Assembly (NCBI RefSeq): GCF_002949795.1
Contig: NZ_CP026692.1
Location: 6,742,501-6,806,500, forward strand
Direction of reading: 5' to 3'
Origin: Nostoc sp. 'Lobaria pulmonaria (5183) cyanobiont'
GTDB taxonomy: Bacteria > Cyanobacteriota > Cyanobacteriia > Cyanobacteriales > Nostocaceae
Length of the DNA: 64,000 nt
Of this stretch, positions 18,162-28,200 are shown one piece after another. Within the stretch, counting starts at the first letter, position 1; each line of letters starts with the position of its first letter. The notes under the pieces were generated by a model, which saw only the letters and a program-made list of their open reading frames with translations, was not told the DNA's origin and ran no database searches. Position numbers and translations under genes: made by a program.

Positions 18162-19181
18162 TCAGCTATTTTTCGGTCGCCGCAGTTGCTTGGAACCAAT
18201 CGGGCCAAGAAGTTGGTTAAGGCTACGCAACTGTTCTTCTGTACCCATACCAATTAGCCGATCTCCTGACATTAAAACTGTATCACCAGTGGGGCCACCG
18301 ATTAAAGTGCCATCAAGGCGGCGAATTGCCAGAACTAATGCCCCAGTTTGCGATCGCAATCTCGCTTTTTGTAAAGTTTGACCGACAAAAGGACAAAAAA
18401 TCGGATCGAGTAAAAATTCTTCCATATACAATTGGCGGTCTGCACCTGTCAAAATTCCGTCTACAAAATCCAATACTTGGGGTCTGAGAGCCGCAGCAGC
18501 CATGCGCTTACCACCAGTAATATAGGGGGATATCACCTCATCTGCACCACCGCGTTGTAACTTCTGCAAAGCTTCTTCTGTACTTGCGCGGGCGATCGCT
18601 CGAATTCCCGTATTCAGTGTTTTTGCTGATAAAACAATATATAAATTTTCGGCATCTGAAGGAAGTGCTGCAACGATACAAGTCGCTCTTTCAATACCAA
18701 CTTTCAGGAGTGTATCATCTAGGGTAGCGTCACCTTGGTATGCCGTGTAACCTTCCATCTGCGCCCTTTGTATAGATTCCATCTCCGAATCAATCACCAC
18801 AAAAAGTACACCTTCTGCCCGAAATTCCTTGGCAATTTGACGACCAGTCCGACTAAATCCACAGATGATGTAATGTTCTGACAGGGATTCCATTAACCGC
18901 CTCTGTTGTTGTAGCCGAATTCCTTCTTGAAAGTAGCCTTGAATGATCGCTTCTGTAAATCTGTTGACAATGTAACCGATATTCATTACACCCAACAAAA
19001 TCAGAGCAATTGTAAACAATCGTCCTCGGCTACCTAGTGGGTGGATCTCTCCATATCCCACAGTCGCTAAAGTGATGACTGTCATGTAAGCTGCATCTTC
19101 CCATGACCAACCCTCCACTAGCCAGTACCACAAAGTGCCAATGAAGAAAACACCGCCAAGAGCGATCGCCCCAGCCATCAA
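18162..19181 (-). CDS. potassium channel with TrkA-N/TrkA-C regulatory domains
   Basis: This 339-residue protein has a two-helix pore and cytoplasmic RCK module. Helices are at 5-20 and 52-72. The selectivity filter TVGYGE is at 40-45. The Rossmann motif IICGFSRTGRQIAKEF starts near 104, with the acidic VIDSEM further on, and a TrkA-C domain closes the protein. RCK domains gate by NAD, Ca2+ or cyclic di-AMP depending on type. The start is unclear: the frame is open about 25 codons upstream (ending QRIQKEL) but has no ATG or GTG there, and AAGGAG abuts the TTG-ATG pair. The first helix may therefore be a little longer than annotated. Confidence 0.88.
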   Translation of the reverse strand: MMAGAIALGGVFFIGTLWYWLVEGWSWEDAAYMTVITLATVGYGEIHPLGSRGRLFTIALILLGVMNIGYIVNRFTEAIIQGYFQEGIRLQQQRRLMESLSEHYIICGFSRTGRQIAKEFRAEGVLFVVIDSEMESIQRAQMEGYTAYQGDATLDDTLLKVGIERATCIVAALPSDAENLYIVLSAKTLNTGIRAIARASTEEALQKLQRGGADEVISPYITGGKRMAAAALRPQVLDFVDGILTGADRQLYMEEFLLDPIFCPFVGQTLQKARLRSQTGALVLAIRRLDGTLIGGPTGDTVLMSGDRLIGMGTEEQLRSLNQLLGPIGSKQLRRPKNS

Positions 19182-19654
19182 CTCCTTTTGGATACGTTGA
19201 TATTTTTGCTCAAGTGTTGAGAATGAGGTAAAAATGGTACTTTTAGCCTACTTTTTCTAGTTTTCTACTAACTTTATCGCATTCGTGCTTTTTAGTACCT
19301 TTAAACTACAAGTTATGTAGTTATGACAGGTCACTACTCCGAAGCGGTTATATGTCCTAGCAGCGTCAAAAGCGTAGGCTAGTATTTGACGAGTCAGGCT
19401 TGGATATCAGTGAAAAAACCCCTAGACTCTACCCAAGACTTGGACAGGGTGAGTGTATGGAAATTGCCTGTCGCTCATACTCTTGCTCAAGCGTTGAGTA
19501 CAAAAATTTTTTTCCACCACCGCCAGGCCTTTGAGGTCATATAAGCGTTAGTTTAAGAAGAAGTACGAGTTGTGCTAAATAAAAAGTATTTTTTAGGGAT
19601 TTCTAGGAAACTAGTAAATAACTATATAATGAAAAACTTTCAGGAGGAGCGGTA
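19182..19654. other. intergenic region, divergent promoters of the K+ channel gene and argD
   Basis: This 473-bp stretch separates two divergent genes. No gene was seen. AGGAGG at about 19641-19646 is a near-perfect ribosome binding site for the GTG start of argD. Confidence 0.55.
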
Positions 19655-20935
19655 GTGAGCCTACAAACTCTCGTTGACCAAGCCACCATCCCCCCATCAG
19701 GGTCTGTAGCATCTAGTCCCTTTGATAGAGATAGCTTTAATGAAGCTGTCATGTCTACCTACGCTCGGTTTCCCTTAGCCCTAGAACGGGGTGCTGGATG
19801 CCGGGTTTGGGATACGCAGGGACGGGAATATCTGGACTTTGTAGCGGGAATTGCTACTTGTACTTTAGGACATGCCCACCCAGCGATGGTAGAAGCGGTA
19901 ACACGCCAAATCCAAAAGCTGCACCACGTCTCTAATTTGTATTACATTCCTGAGCAAGGTGAATTGGCAAAATGGCTTGTCGATCATTCCTGTGCCGATC
20001 GCGTATTTTTCTGCAACTCTGGAGCTGAAGCTAACGAAGCCGCAATTAAACTGGCGCGGAAATACGCCCACACAGTATTAGACATTGAAAAACCGATTAT
20101 TTTAACCGCCAATGCCAGTTTTCACGGGCGGACTTTGGCAACGATTACCGCTACAGCCCAACCGAAGTATCAAAAGTACTTTGATCCTTTGGTTCCTGGG
20201 TTCCACTACGTAAATTACAATGATATTAACGCTGTGGAAGTGGCGATTAGCGAGTTGGATGAAGGCGATTATCGGGTAGCGGCGATTCTGATTGAGCCAT
20301 TACAAGGAGAAGGTGGTGTACGTCCGGGAGATGTTGCCTATTTCAAAAAGCTCCGGCAGATTTGCGATGAAACTGGCATTTTATTGATTTTTGATGAAGT
20401 GCAAGTTGGTATGGGGCGCAGTGGCAAATTATGGGCTTACGAACATCTCGGCGTTGAACCGGATATTTTCACCAGTGCTAAAGGCTTAGGTGGTGGTATC
20501 CCCATCGGTGCAATGATCAGCAAGAAATTCTGCGATGTTTTTCAACCAGGAGAACACGCCAGCACCTTTGGCGGCAATCCTTTCGTGTGTGGTGTAGCAC
20601 TCAGTGTTTGCCAGACATTGGAACGGGAAAATATTTTGCAGAATGTGCAAGACAGGGGTGAACAGTTGCGATCTGGATTAAAGGCGATCGCAGCAAAATA
20701 TCCTCAGCACATTAGCGAAGTTCGGGGTTGGGGTTTAATCAACGGTTTGGAATTGCGAGCCGATATTCAAATAACCGCAGCAGATATCGTCAATACTGCC
20801 ATCAAAGAGGGCGTATTGCTAGTACCAGCCGGGCCAAAAGTAGTCCGATTTGTGCCACCACTTATTGTCACAGAGGCGGAAGTCAACACTGCTTTGGAAG
20901 CTGTGGATCGAGCGATCGCTATTCTTACCAAATAG
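19655..20935 (+). CDS. argD: acetylornithine aminotransferase
   Basis: A class III PLP aminotransferase of 426 residues in arginine synthesis, converting N-acetylglutamate semialdehyde to N-acetylornithine with glutamate. Marks are the SGAEANEAAIKLARK segment near 122, IIEP-type ILIEPLQGEGGVRP near 211, the PLP-phosphate DEVQVGMGR (Asp247), and the PLP lysine Lys276 in TSAKGLGGG. The GTG start is supported by an AGGAGG about eight bases upstream. The N-terminal 30 residues are longer than in E. coli. A terminator follows 20 bp after the stop. Confidence 0.96.
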   Translation: MSLQTLVDQATIPPSGSVASSPFDRDSFNEAVMSTYARFPLALERGAGCRVWDTQGREYLDFVAGIATCTLGHAHPAMVEAVTRQIQKLHHVSNLYYIPEQGELAKWLVDHSCADRVFFCNSGAEANEAAIKLARKYAHTVLDIEKPIILTANASFHGRTLATITATAQPKYQKYFDPLVPGFHYVNYNDINAVEVAISELDEGDYRVAAILIEPLQGEGGVRPGDVAYFKKLRQICDETGILLIFDEVQVGMGRSGKLWAYEHLGVEPDIFTSAKGLGGGIPIGAMISKKFCDVFQPGEHASTFGGNPFVCGVALSVCQTLERENILQNVQDRGEQLRSGLKAIAAKYPQHISEVRGWGLINGLELRADIQITAADIVNTAIKEGVLLVPAGPKVVRFVPPLIVTEAEVNTALEAVDRAIAILTK

Positions 20936-20952
20936 AATATTGTTTGTTTTGT

Positions 20953-20983
20953 GTAGAGACGTTGCATTGCAACGTCTCTTTTT
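20953..20983. terminator. terminator shared by argD and a DUF4129 gene
   Basis: Arms GAGACGTTGC and GCAACGTCTC close a short loop, with TTTTT on the plus-strand side. It lies between two converging genes. The outer GTAGAGACG sequence matches the palindromic element found at 25941, 34645 and 37549, so a mobile repeat may serve as terminator here. Confidence 0.85.
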
Positions 20984-21591
20984 CATTCCGGGGAAATTTC
21001 TCGATAAGCTTGCCGACACTGCTGATAATTGTCTGGCAAAATCTCGGCATTACCAAAACATAATTGCTCGTGAGTGGTAATTAAAGTTTCATAGGGCTGT
21101 ATGGGAGTCACAGACGATCGCAGCAATTGCAGATATTCTCCATCTGTGCGGCTGAGTTTGTGGGGTGCGATCGCATTTTGATCCAACTGCTGCAACATTG
21201 CTAAATAAACACAACGGCAAGCTTCACGATAGTTACCTTGACGATAAAATTCTTGCGATCGCTCCAACAAAAGGGCTATCGATGACTCATTGGAGCGAGT
21301 TTTTTTGCGAAAATCAGTGATATTGCCACTTCCATTTAGCCAGGAATAAATATATGGGCTGAATTCTCGCCATAATCGCCAACCCACCCACGCTATAAAT
21401 AAACCTAGTACCAGCCAAAACAGGAATTTCAGCAATTCACCTAGCCAGGGGCTAATTGACCATCCAGTAGGCAATTCTGGTAAAGCGTGTTCAAAGCGGT
21501 AAAACTGGTATTCCCACCATTCACCCGCTTGTTGTTGGAATTGAGAAAGCTGCCAACTCCAGCTAGTTTTTTCAAAAGTATCTGTAGGCAT
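20983..21591 (-). CDS. DUF4129 domain-containing membrane protein
   Basis: A 202-residue protein with one membrane helix (LLKFLFWLVLGLFIAWVGW) and a soluble C-terminal DUF4129 region with YREACRCVYLAMLQQLDQ, LSRTDGEYLQLL and ETLITTHEQLCFG. The start at 21591 is chosen because a longer frame to 21705 reads through the purine-rich repeat and gives a low-complexity leader (LLPCSSAPLLPHSP). DUF4129 proteins are often found near transglutaminase or MoxR genes, but neither is here. Role unknown. The end faces the argD terminator. Confidence 0.82.
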   Translation of the reverse strand: MPTDTFEKTSWSWQLSQFQQQAGEWWEYQFYRFEHALPELPTGWSISPWLGELLKFLFWLVLGLFIAWVGWRLWREFSPYIYSWLNGSGNITDFRKKTRSNESSIALLLERSQEFYRQGNYREACRCVYLAMLQQLDQNAIAPHKLSRTDGEYLQLLRSSVTPIQPYETLITTHEQLCFGNAEILPDNYQQCRQAYREISPE

Positions 21592-21592
21592 A

Positions 21593-21650
21593 AGGGGGAG
21601 TGGGGAGTGGGGGAGCAGGGGAGCAGAGGAGCAGGGGAGCAGCAAAGAAG
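21593..21650. repeat. purine-rich low-complexity repeat
   Basis: Repeats of GGGGAGCAG and GGAGCAGAG type fill this short stretch just upstream of the DUF4129 gene. Similar purine-rich runs lie inside the GH65-phosphoglucomutase gene near 25975 and at 45719. Confidence 0.8.
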
Positions 21651-21714
21651 TGAGTTGCAGTAAGATTTTTCCCCTGTGCCCCTTTGCACCTCTGCCTCTT
21701 TTCAATGCCCCATG

Positions 21715-22203
21715 CTATTGACTATTGACTGTTGACTCTTTTTTTATCACTATCGAGCCGATAACAATAAGTAACGCACCGAATGCAAGAAATCCTAGAT
21801 CCCAAACTAACTGATTTGGGCCTGCTTTCACATGATGGATACCGAGAATTTGGTGGTCAATTAAACCTTCAACGAAGTCAAACAACCCAGTTCCAATCGT
21901 TAGTGACCCAATAAAGGTCTGTGATGACCAAGGAACATCATCACGCCCTCCGGCACGCCATAGCAACACAAGTCCTACCACGGTGAATACCCAATCCAAG
22001 GCATGAAATAACCCATCCCATACCATGTTCAAATCTATATTCGCTATGTTTGTCAGAGGTCGAATGCTACTGAGCATATGATGCCACTGGAGGAGCTGAT
22101 GCAGTAAAATTCCATCAAGAAATCCTCCAAGACCCACACCAAGACAAATTCCAGCACTAATTAGCGGTGCGCGTCGGTAGAAGGTTTCACTTTTTGCCTC
22201 CAT
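21715..22203 (-). CDS. DUF2243 membrane protein
   Basis: This 162-residue integral membrane protein has four hydrophobic segments (ISAGICLGVGLGGFLDGILL; the HALDWVFTVVGLVLLW region; FIGSLTIGTGLFDFVEGLI; FLAFGALLIVIGSIVI) and histidines such as HHMLS, DHQILGIHHVKAG that fit the DUF2243 family. Its role is not known. ATG 22203 is preferred over 22215 because an AGG lies about eight bases before it. The neighbours are a DUF4129 gene and a pentapeptide gene, all on the same strand, with a purine-rich repeat between the first two. Confidence 0.85.
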   Translation of the reverse strand: MEAKSETFYRRAPLISAGICLGVGLGGFLDGILLHQLLQWHHMLSSIRPLTNIANIDLNMVWDGLFHALDWVFTVVGLVLLWRAGGRDDVPWSSQTFIGSLTIGTGLFDFVEGLIDHQILGIHHVKAGPNQLVWDLGFLAFGALLIVIGSIVIKKESTVNSQ

Positions 22204-22300
22204 TGTCAACCTCATAGATAGGCTTTCTTACCAAAATACAACATCTTTTGGGAGAAAAATCTTCTATCTTGAGGTATATATGATCATTAACTTAAATTAA

Positions 22301-22693
22301 TCAATTTTCAAATTTAATCTGCATACCCGCTTTCACTGGGTCGAAATCTTGAGGAAAATGGGTGCTGCGATCGTAGTCTGCTTTTTCTAGGTTCGCTCCT
22401 TTGAGATCGGCTTGGCGGAGATTAGCTGACATCAACAATGCTCCCCTAAGATCGGCATTTTTCAGATTAGCTTGATTAAGAAAGGCATTGCTCAGGTCAG
22501 TTCCCCTCAAATTTGCGCCACTCAGGTTAGCTTCACTCAAGTCAGCATAACTCAGGTCAGAACCTTTCAAGTTAATGCTTTGCAAATCAGCATTACCCAG
22601 TTCTGCTTTACTAAAGTCCCGTTTTCCTACTGCATAACTCTCCACAAGAGTAGCGGCACTATTTATGGGCTGTTGAGAATTGACTTCAAGCAT
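22301..22693 (-). CDS. pentapeptide repeat protein
   Basis: A 130-residue protein with about 13 consecutive pentapeptide units of the A(D/N)Lxx type, such as ADLSE, ANLSG, ANLRG, TDLSN, ANLKN and ADLRG, from about residue 30 to 108. These fold into a square beta-helix. The short N-terminal segment (about 28 residues) has no membrane helix or signal peptide, so it is probably cytoplasmic. Function is unknown. The neighbouring Rrf2-type gene lies 70 bp upstream on the same strand. Confidence 0.93.
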   Translation of the reverse strand: MLEVNSQQPINSAATLVESYAVGKRDFSKAELGNADLQSINLKGSDLSYADLSEANLSGANLRGTDLSNAFLNQANLKNADLRGALLMSANLRQADLKGANLEKADYDRSTHFPQDFDPVKAGMQIKFEN

Positions 22694-22763
22694 ATAACAG
22701 CCTCAGAGGTTATCTCGTTATTACTTTTATACTAAGGATGAAAATTATCCCACTTCATCCTTT

Positions 22764-23201
22764 CTAAATGTAATACATGAGTTCCTTCTGCTTTCGGATT
22801 GATCTTCGTTCACAAAGGTCTTGGAGTGTATATTTTTCCAAAACGGAGTTAGCAGCCTGACGTGCTTCTTGCCAAACTTCCTGAATTAGCTCACCTTCTA
22901 CCGTGTTGGGAGTCGGCTCACAAGGAGAGACAACAATATCTGACCCTTCCATGCAGCTAAAAGCATCCAACACTGTAATCTTTCCGGGATCTCGTGCCAG
23001 AACATAGCCACCTTTGGCTCCGCGTATACTCTTAATCAAACCTCCACGTCTTAATGTTGCCAGGAGTTGTTCCAAATAGCGGTTCGGGATATCTTGCAAT
23101 GCCGCTATCTCTCGAATTTGTAGGGCTTCACCGTTAGGGTAGCAGGTTGTCAACTCTAACAGGGCTAGTAGTGCATATTCTGATTTGTTAGAGATTACCA
23201 C
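22764..23201 (-). CDS. Rrf2 family transcriptional regulator
   Basis: A winged-helix protein of 145 residues. The N-terminal KSEYALLALLELT, IREIAALQDIPNRYLEQLL and LRRGGLIKSIRGAKGGY match the Rrf2 DNA-binding domain, including the wing after GGY. Two cysteines (Cys83 in FSCMEG, Cys93 in SPCEPT) and a third in DLCERR are spaced unlike the CX5CX7C of IscR, so an Fe-S cluster is possible but not certain. Cyanobacterial relatives respond to redox or iron. The targets are not visible. ATG 23201 is the first start. Confidence 0.92.
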   Translation of the reverse strand: MVISNKSEYALLALLELTTCYPNGEALQIREIAALQDIPNRYLEQLLATLRRGGLIKSIRGAKGGYVLARDPGKITVLDAFSCMEGSDIVVSPCEPTPNTVEGELIQEVWQEARQAANSVLEKYTLQDLCERRSIRKQKELMYYI

Positions 23202-23380
23202 AGGCGCAATATTTTAAGCTCATATTTAAAGATACAAAGTTTTTGAGTTTGTTTTCCTAAGCTACTGCGAAGAAAAACTTTACAATCAACCTATTGTTGA
23301 CCGGCTAACTCTACTTTAAAGACCTTTTAGCATACAAGCAATTACTTTTTTTTTTAAATTCGATAAATAAAAGTGATTGA

Positions 23381-23489
23381 TTATAGCGGTTCCCATTCAG
23401 ACGCGGTACAACATTATATCGCGGGGCGTAGGGGCACGGCAGTGCCGTGCCCCTACGGGTGTACCTAACGCAAACGAGAAGCGCTATAA
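23381..23489. repeat. 109-bp MITE-like element with internal palindrome
   Basis: TTATAGCGGTTC at the left and GAGAAGCGCTATAA at the right form imperfect terminal inverted repeats. Inside lies a perfect palindrome at 23428-23456 with arms GTAGGGGCACGGCA. No gene is carried. It looks like a short non-autonomous element. Confidence 0.72.
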
Positions 23490-23581
23490 TGCACAGTATT
23501 TCTCAGGGAAAACTGACTTAAAAGTTTAGACTGTCTAGTTTTCAACCCAATTGTGTCAGTAATTATTACATGAATCAAAGA

Positions 23582-23625
23582 TCCTCACCCTAAATCCCTC
23601 TTCCAAGCTTGGGAGAGGGACTTTG
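23582..23625. repeat. partial dispersed hairpin repeat (CCTCACCCTAAATCCC)
   Basis: CCCTAAATCCCTC with a pair of inverted CTCTTCCAA/TTGGGAGAG arms. Related copies are at 28682-28772 and 51705-51797. Confidence 0.65.
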
Positions 23626-23673
23626 AAATTTGAATATCAAATGGGAGCGCGGCAAAATTCTGAGTGCAAGCCG

Positions 23674-25023
23674 CTATACATGGAAATTTCTCGAAAATGG
23701 GAGAATGACTGTAAAGGTAGTTCCCGCAGCGATCGCACTTTCGACAGTAATCTCGCCGCCGTGTAAATCTACAGCTTGCTTGACGATGGACATCCCCAAT
23801 CCCATGCCTGGGATATTGGCTGTATTACTGGCACGATGGAAGGGTTCAAAGATGTGTTCAATGTCAGAAGGGGGAATGCCAATACCAGAGTCTTGAGTCT
23901 GGAATATAGCTTGATCGTTAGCACTGGTGACAGAAAACTTAACCGTACTACCAAGGGGAGAGTATTTTAGACAATTCGAGAATAAATTACTCAAGATTTG
24001 GCGCAGTAGTTTGGCGTCTAAGTTAGCTTTTGTGCTTTGGCACTCACTGCTAAAAACGATCGCATGTTGTGAGCGATCGCTCTGTTGTAATTCTTCTAAT
24101 AAATCGCGGCAAAATTCCACTAAATTTATGGGTGTTGGATTAAACTCTAACTTGCCTGTTTCATCCTGACTCAGTACCAATACATCATTCAATAACTGGG
24201 TTAGATGCATCACTGATGTTTGAATGCGGCGCAGGTGGGTATGTTGTCGCTCTTCGCTCCAGAGGTGGCGATAATGTTCTAGTAGTTCCGCAGAAGAGTG
24301 GATGGTAGCCAAAGGGGTGCGAAACTCATGGGAAGTGATGGTAAGCAAGCGGGATTTAAGTTCGCTAAACTGCCTTTCTTTGGCAAGCGCTTGTCGCATT
24401 GCCTCTTCTGCCCATTGCAGCTTGGCTTGGGTTCGCTTGCTTTCGCTAATATCGCGCAATAGCCAGCACAGACCAACTAACTCACTAGATTGATTACGGA
24501 TAGCAACCACCTTAACCGCAGCCATAATAGGTGTTTTATCACGCGGTCGCAGGTTTACTTCCCACTCTTGCATTTTCCAGTCTGGGCATTGGGTGCGATC
24601 GCGCAGATGATTTAGTTTTAAATGAAAAGCAATTATTTCTTTTTCAATTACAAAAATCCCGATGAATTTGCCCAATAACGAACTTTTAGAAATGTTGAGC
24701 AGAGTGGTGGCGGCTGAGTTAGCTTCTTGAATTGTCCCTTTTATATCAGTTACAAAATAAGCGTCTGGTACTTCCTCAAATAATTCTTGGTAGCGCTGAC
24801 CTTGTGCTACCAAGGCCTGTTGAGTGTTGGATAATTCTTCATTCTGCTGCTTTAAATCTTCATTTACTAGTTGTAGTTCTTCCAAAGCTAGGTAAACTTC
24901 TTTGGATACTGCGGTGACGAGTTCAATATCTGCCTGTGCTTTTTGCTGTTCACTCTGGCGTTGCAAGAGGGCGACGCGCTTACGCATATTCTCTATCTGC
25001 AAAGCTAAATCGTCCAAATTCAC
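23674..25023 (-). CDS. PAS-domain sensor histidine kinase
   Basis: A soluble 449-residue kinase. An N-terminal coiled coil (about 5-70, rich in leucine, glutamine and glutamate) precedes a PAS domain (about 78-195). HisKA carries the phosphoacceptor His in TSHEFRTPLATIHSS near 230. The HATPase has the N box NLFSNCLKYSPLGS, G1 QDSGIGIPPSDIEHIFEPF and G2 GMGLGMSIVKQAVDLHGG. All kinase boxes are intact. No membrane segment is visible, so it senses an internal signal. No response regulator gene lies next to it, and the partner is unknown. Confidence 0.95.
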   Translation of the reverse strand: MNLDDLALQIENMRKRVALLQRQSEQQKAQADIELVTAVSKEVYLALEELQLVNEDLKQQNEELSNTQQALVAQGQRYQELFEEVPDAYFVTDIKGTIQEANSAATTLLNISKSSLLGKFIGIFVIEKEIIAFHLKLNHLRDRTQCPDWKMQEWEVNLRPRDKTPIMAAVKVVAIRNQSSELVGLCWLLRDISESKRTQAKLQWAEEAMRQALAKERQFSELKSRLLTITSHEFRTPLATIHSSAELLEHYRHLWSEERQHTHLRRIQTSVMHLTQLLNDVLVLSQDETGKLEFNPTPINLVEFCRDLLEELQQSDRSQHAIVFSSECQSTKANLDAKLLRQILSNLFSNCLKYSPLGSTVKFSVTSANDQAIFQTQDSGIGIPPSDIEHIFEPFHRASNTANIPGMGLGMSIVKQAVDLHGGEITVESAIAAGTTFTVILPFSRNFHV

Positions 25024-25264
25024 GCTCTTACTCCTAATTGCTAAAGTTGGGTTTTATTTTAGATTACCTACTTAGATGATCTTAACTTTTGAAGTTTAGT
25101 AGTTATTGGTAATTTCAGTGTAGTTTTAGTTCTTTGGGGTGATTAGGACTGAATACAGCAGAATTCAGAAGTAAAACACTCTTTCTACCTGGCTTGAAGA
25201 CAAATCGTTGTGTATTTCACCTGACTTGAAATCTGCTGTAAGTAATCAAGCGGTTCTCATTTGT

Positions 25265-28200
25265 TCACTGTTTTTGTCTGGAAATGTTACTCAATTGCTC
25301 TCGTAGGTCTGCCCATTTTATACCTGCTAGGCTGGGTAAAACAATATGAGCGGCTCCAACTCGTTCAACGGGGCCGAGTCCTATTGCCCACATACCAGCA
25401 GCTAGAGCGGCTTCAACACCTGCTGCGGCATCTTCTACAACTACAGATTGCTCTGGTTCGATTCCTAGCTGCTTGGCTGCGTACAGAAATAGGTCGGGTG
25501 CTGGCTTGGGTTCTTGTACGCTGTAACCATCTGCGATCGCATCTACTTTGTCCATAATGCCCAATTGCTCTAGCACTGGGCGGGCATTTTTACTCCCTGA
25601 ACCAATACCGATCTTAATACCAGCTTGCCGCAGTTCATCCAACAAGGCGATCGCACCTGGCAACAAATCCTCTGGTGTCATCTTTTGGAGCAATTCGACA
25701 TAATAGCGATTCTTGCGCTCCATCATCTCCTCGATTTGTGCTTCCGAATACGGTCTATCTCTCAGAATCAGCATCAAGGATGCACGACGAGATACACCCC
25801 GCAAGGCTTCGTTAGCTTCCCGATTAAACGGTATACCCTCTTCATCTGCTAGCTTTTGCCAACCTAAATAGTGAAGTTCTGCTGTATCTGTTAGTACACC
25901 ATCTAAATCGAAGATGAATCCTTGGATGTTGGGGTTGTGGGTAGAGACGCGATTAATCGCGTCTGTACTGGCGAGTGGGGAGGATGAGGGAGCAGGGGAA
26001 GCAGGGGGAGAAGTCTGGTCTTCAGAAGCTTGTGAGTTGGAATTTGGGGGATCGGGGGAGAGAGAAAGTTGGAGAAATTCTAGTTGACGAGTTATGTCTT
26101 GGGCGACTTGTCCCTGATGTAGATCGAAGTCGTGCCATTTCCCGCGCCAGTGCAGTTTAAACTTTAAGCGCGTCCAGCCAGGCGGTAAGTGAGGGTTGGC
26201 TACAGGGCCATTTTCAGTTAATTGGATGCCGCCGAATCCAAAAATTACAGCTTGCCAAATGCCACCTGCACTAGCGCCGTGAATTCCATCACTGGTGTTA
26301 CCTCGGTTATCTTCAAGATCCACCATTAACGCCTGCATAAACTGTTTGTAAGCTTCAGTTGATTTGCCCAAATCGGAAGCTAAAATCGCTTGAACTGCTG
26401 GGCCAAGAGACGAACCATAAGTAATATCAGTGCGGGGTGCGTAGTAGTCCCAGTTTGTCTGCAATGCTTTTTCGTTGTAAGGAAAATCTGCTGATTCCCG
26501 CATTAAATATAGGAGCATTAATACGTCTGGTTGCTTGAGTACTTGAGATTTGTTGGTTTTCTCCATACCCAAGATCGGTTGCATGGAGCGATCGCGTGGT
26601 TCATAATCTGCTAAGTTGATATCTTCAAATTGGAAAAATCCCTCGCACTGCTCGATTAGTTCTGTTGATGGGTCATAGAAAAACAACATTTTGGCGATGA
26701 TATCTTGCCAGTGCGATCGCTCCTCTGGGGTCAGCTTTAGCTTCTGTTCTAGTTCGGTGGCTCGTTCGGGGAATTTGTGAGCCAACCAATCATAAACTGC
26801 GATCGCTTTTTCTAGATGCCATTGCGCCATCCGGTTGGTAAAGGCGTTGTTGTGGACTAATTCATGGTATTCATCCGCTCCGATTACTCCCCGAATTTCA
26901 TACCGTTCCTGCTCAGAATTGAATTCCACCCGGCTACCCCAAAAAATCGCGGCATCCAAAATCGTCTCTGCGCCGTAGCTTTGCATCCAGTCATCATCAC
27001 CAGTCGCTCGCCAGTAGTTCCAGACTGCGTAGGGGATATCTGCATTGATATGAATTTCGCGATCGCGACACCAAATCCGCACGTCTTCACCATAAAAATC
27101 ACTACCGATAGCCCAACGTGGTGTCACTTCATCTCCAGAATCAGCACTTTCCCAAGCAAACATTGCCCCTTTATAACCGTAATGAGCTGCTTTGCGTCTA
27201 GCTCCTGGTAAAGTGTGCCAACGGTAACTGAGTAAATTGCGGGCGATCGCTGGTTGAGTAAACAGAAATAGGGGCTGTATAAAAATTTCTGTATCCCAAA
27301 AGATATGACCGCGATAGCCAAACCCGGAAAGGGTTTTAGCAGGAATACTCACCTTGTCATCATGGCGTGGGGCAGCAATCAGCAACTGAAACAGATTGTA
27401 GCGAACAGCAAAAGTAGCTGTGCTATCCCCCTCAATCAGGATGTCACTTTGCTGCCAAACCTCATCCCATGCCTGGCTCTGAGCTTTTAGTAATGTTGCG
27501 TAGTCTGGCAAGTGTGTGAGTTTTTCTTGAGCTGCTGAAACTGGTGTTTCAATGTCCCGCGAAGTAAAAACTGTCACGAGTTTTTCCACCGTAATGGTCT
27601 GCTGCCTTTTAGCGAAAAAGGTCGTACTCAAGGTAGGATAACCAGGTGCGGTATTGACTTGCAAAGATGCTTCAGTGCCTAATATTGTCATCTTAGCTGC
27701 CATACCGAGTTCAATTCGGGAACTGCGGGTGCGGCGTTGCAACCAGATTCCTTGGTTAATCTTGCCCTGGTCTAATTCTTCCCAGTGATTAAAACCCTGA
27801 TTTTCGGGATAGCCGTTGATACTAGCTTGAATTTCGATTAACCCTTCAAAATCTACTGGCGTTACATCGCAGCGTAACGCCAACACGTGCGGATCTGCAA
27901 GACTCGCAAAGCGTTGAAAGCTGATGTCTATGGTATTTCCACTGGGAGAGCGCCAACGCACAGCACGAATCAGTAATCCTTGGCGTAAATCAAGCTGGCG
28001 ATCGTAGCTCAATATCTCACCTTGATCGAGACGGAAGCGATCGCCATTCACAATCACTATCAAGGGTAGCCAGTCCGGGCAATTTACCAGTTCAGTGTAC
28101 ACTACTGGCACATCGTCATAGACACCGTTGATGAAAGTAGCTGGCAATGCATGAGGATGCCCTTCCTCAAAACTGCCTCTTGTTCCCAGGTATCCATTGC

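Larger units (their letters stand above)
23202..23673. other. intergenic region with two repeat elements
   Basis: The region upstream of the Rrf2 gene and downstream of the histidine kinase gene holds a MITE-like element (23381-23489) and a fragment of the CCCTCACCCTAAATCCC repeat (23582-23625). No gene was seen. Confidence 0.55.
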
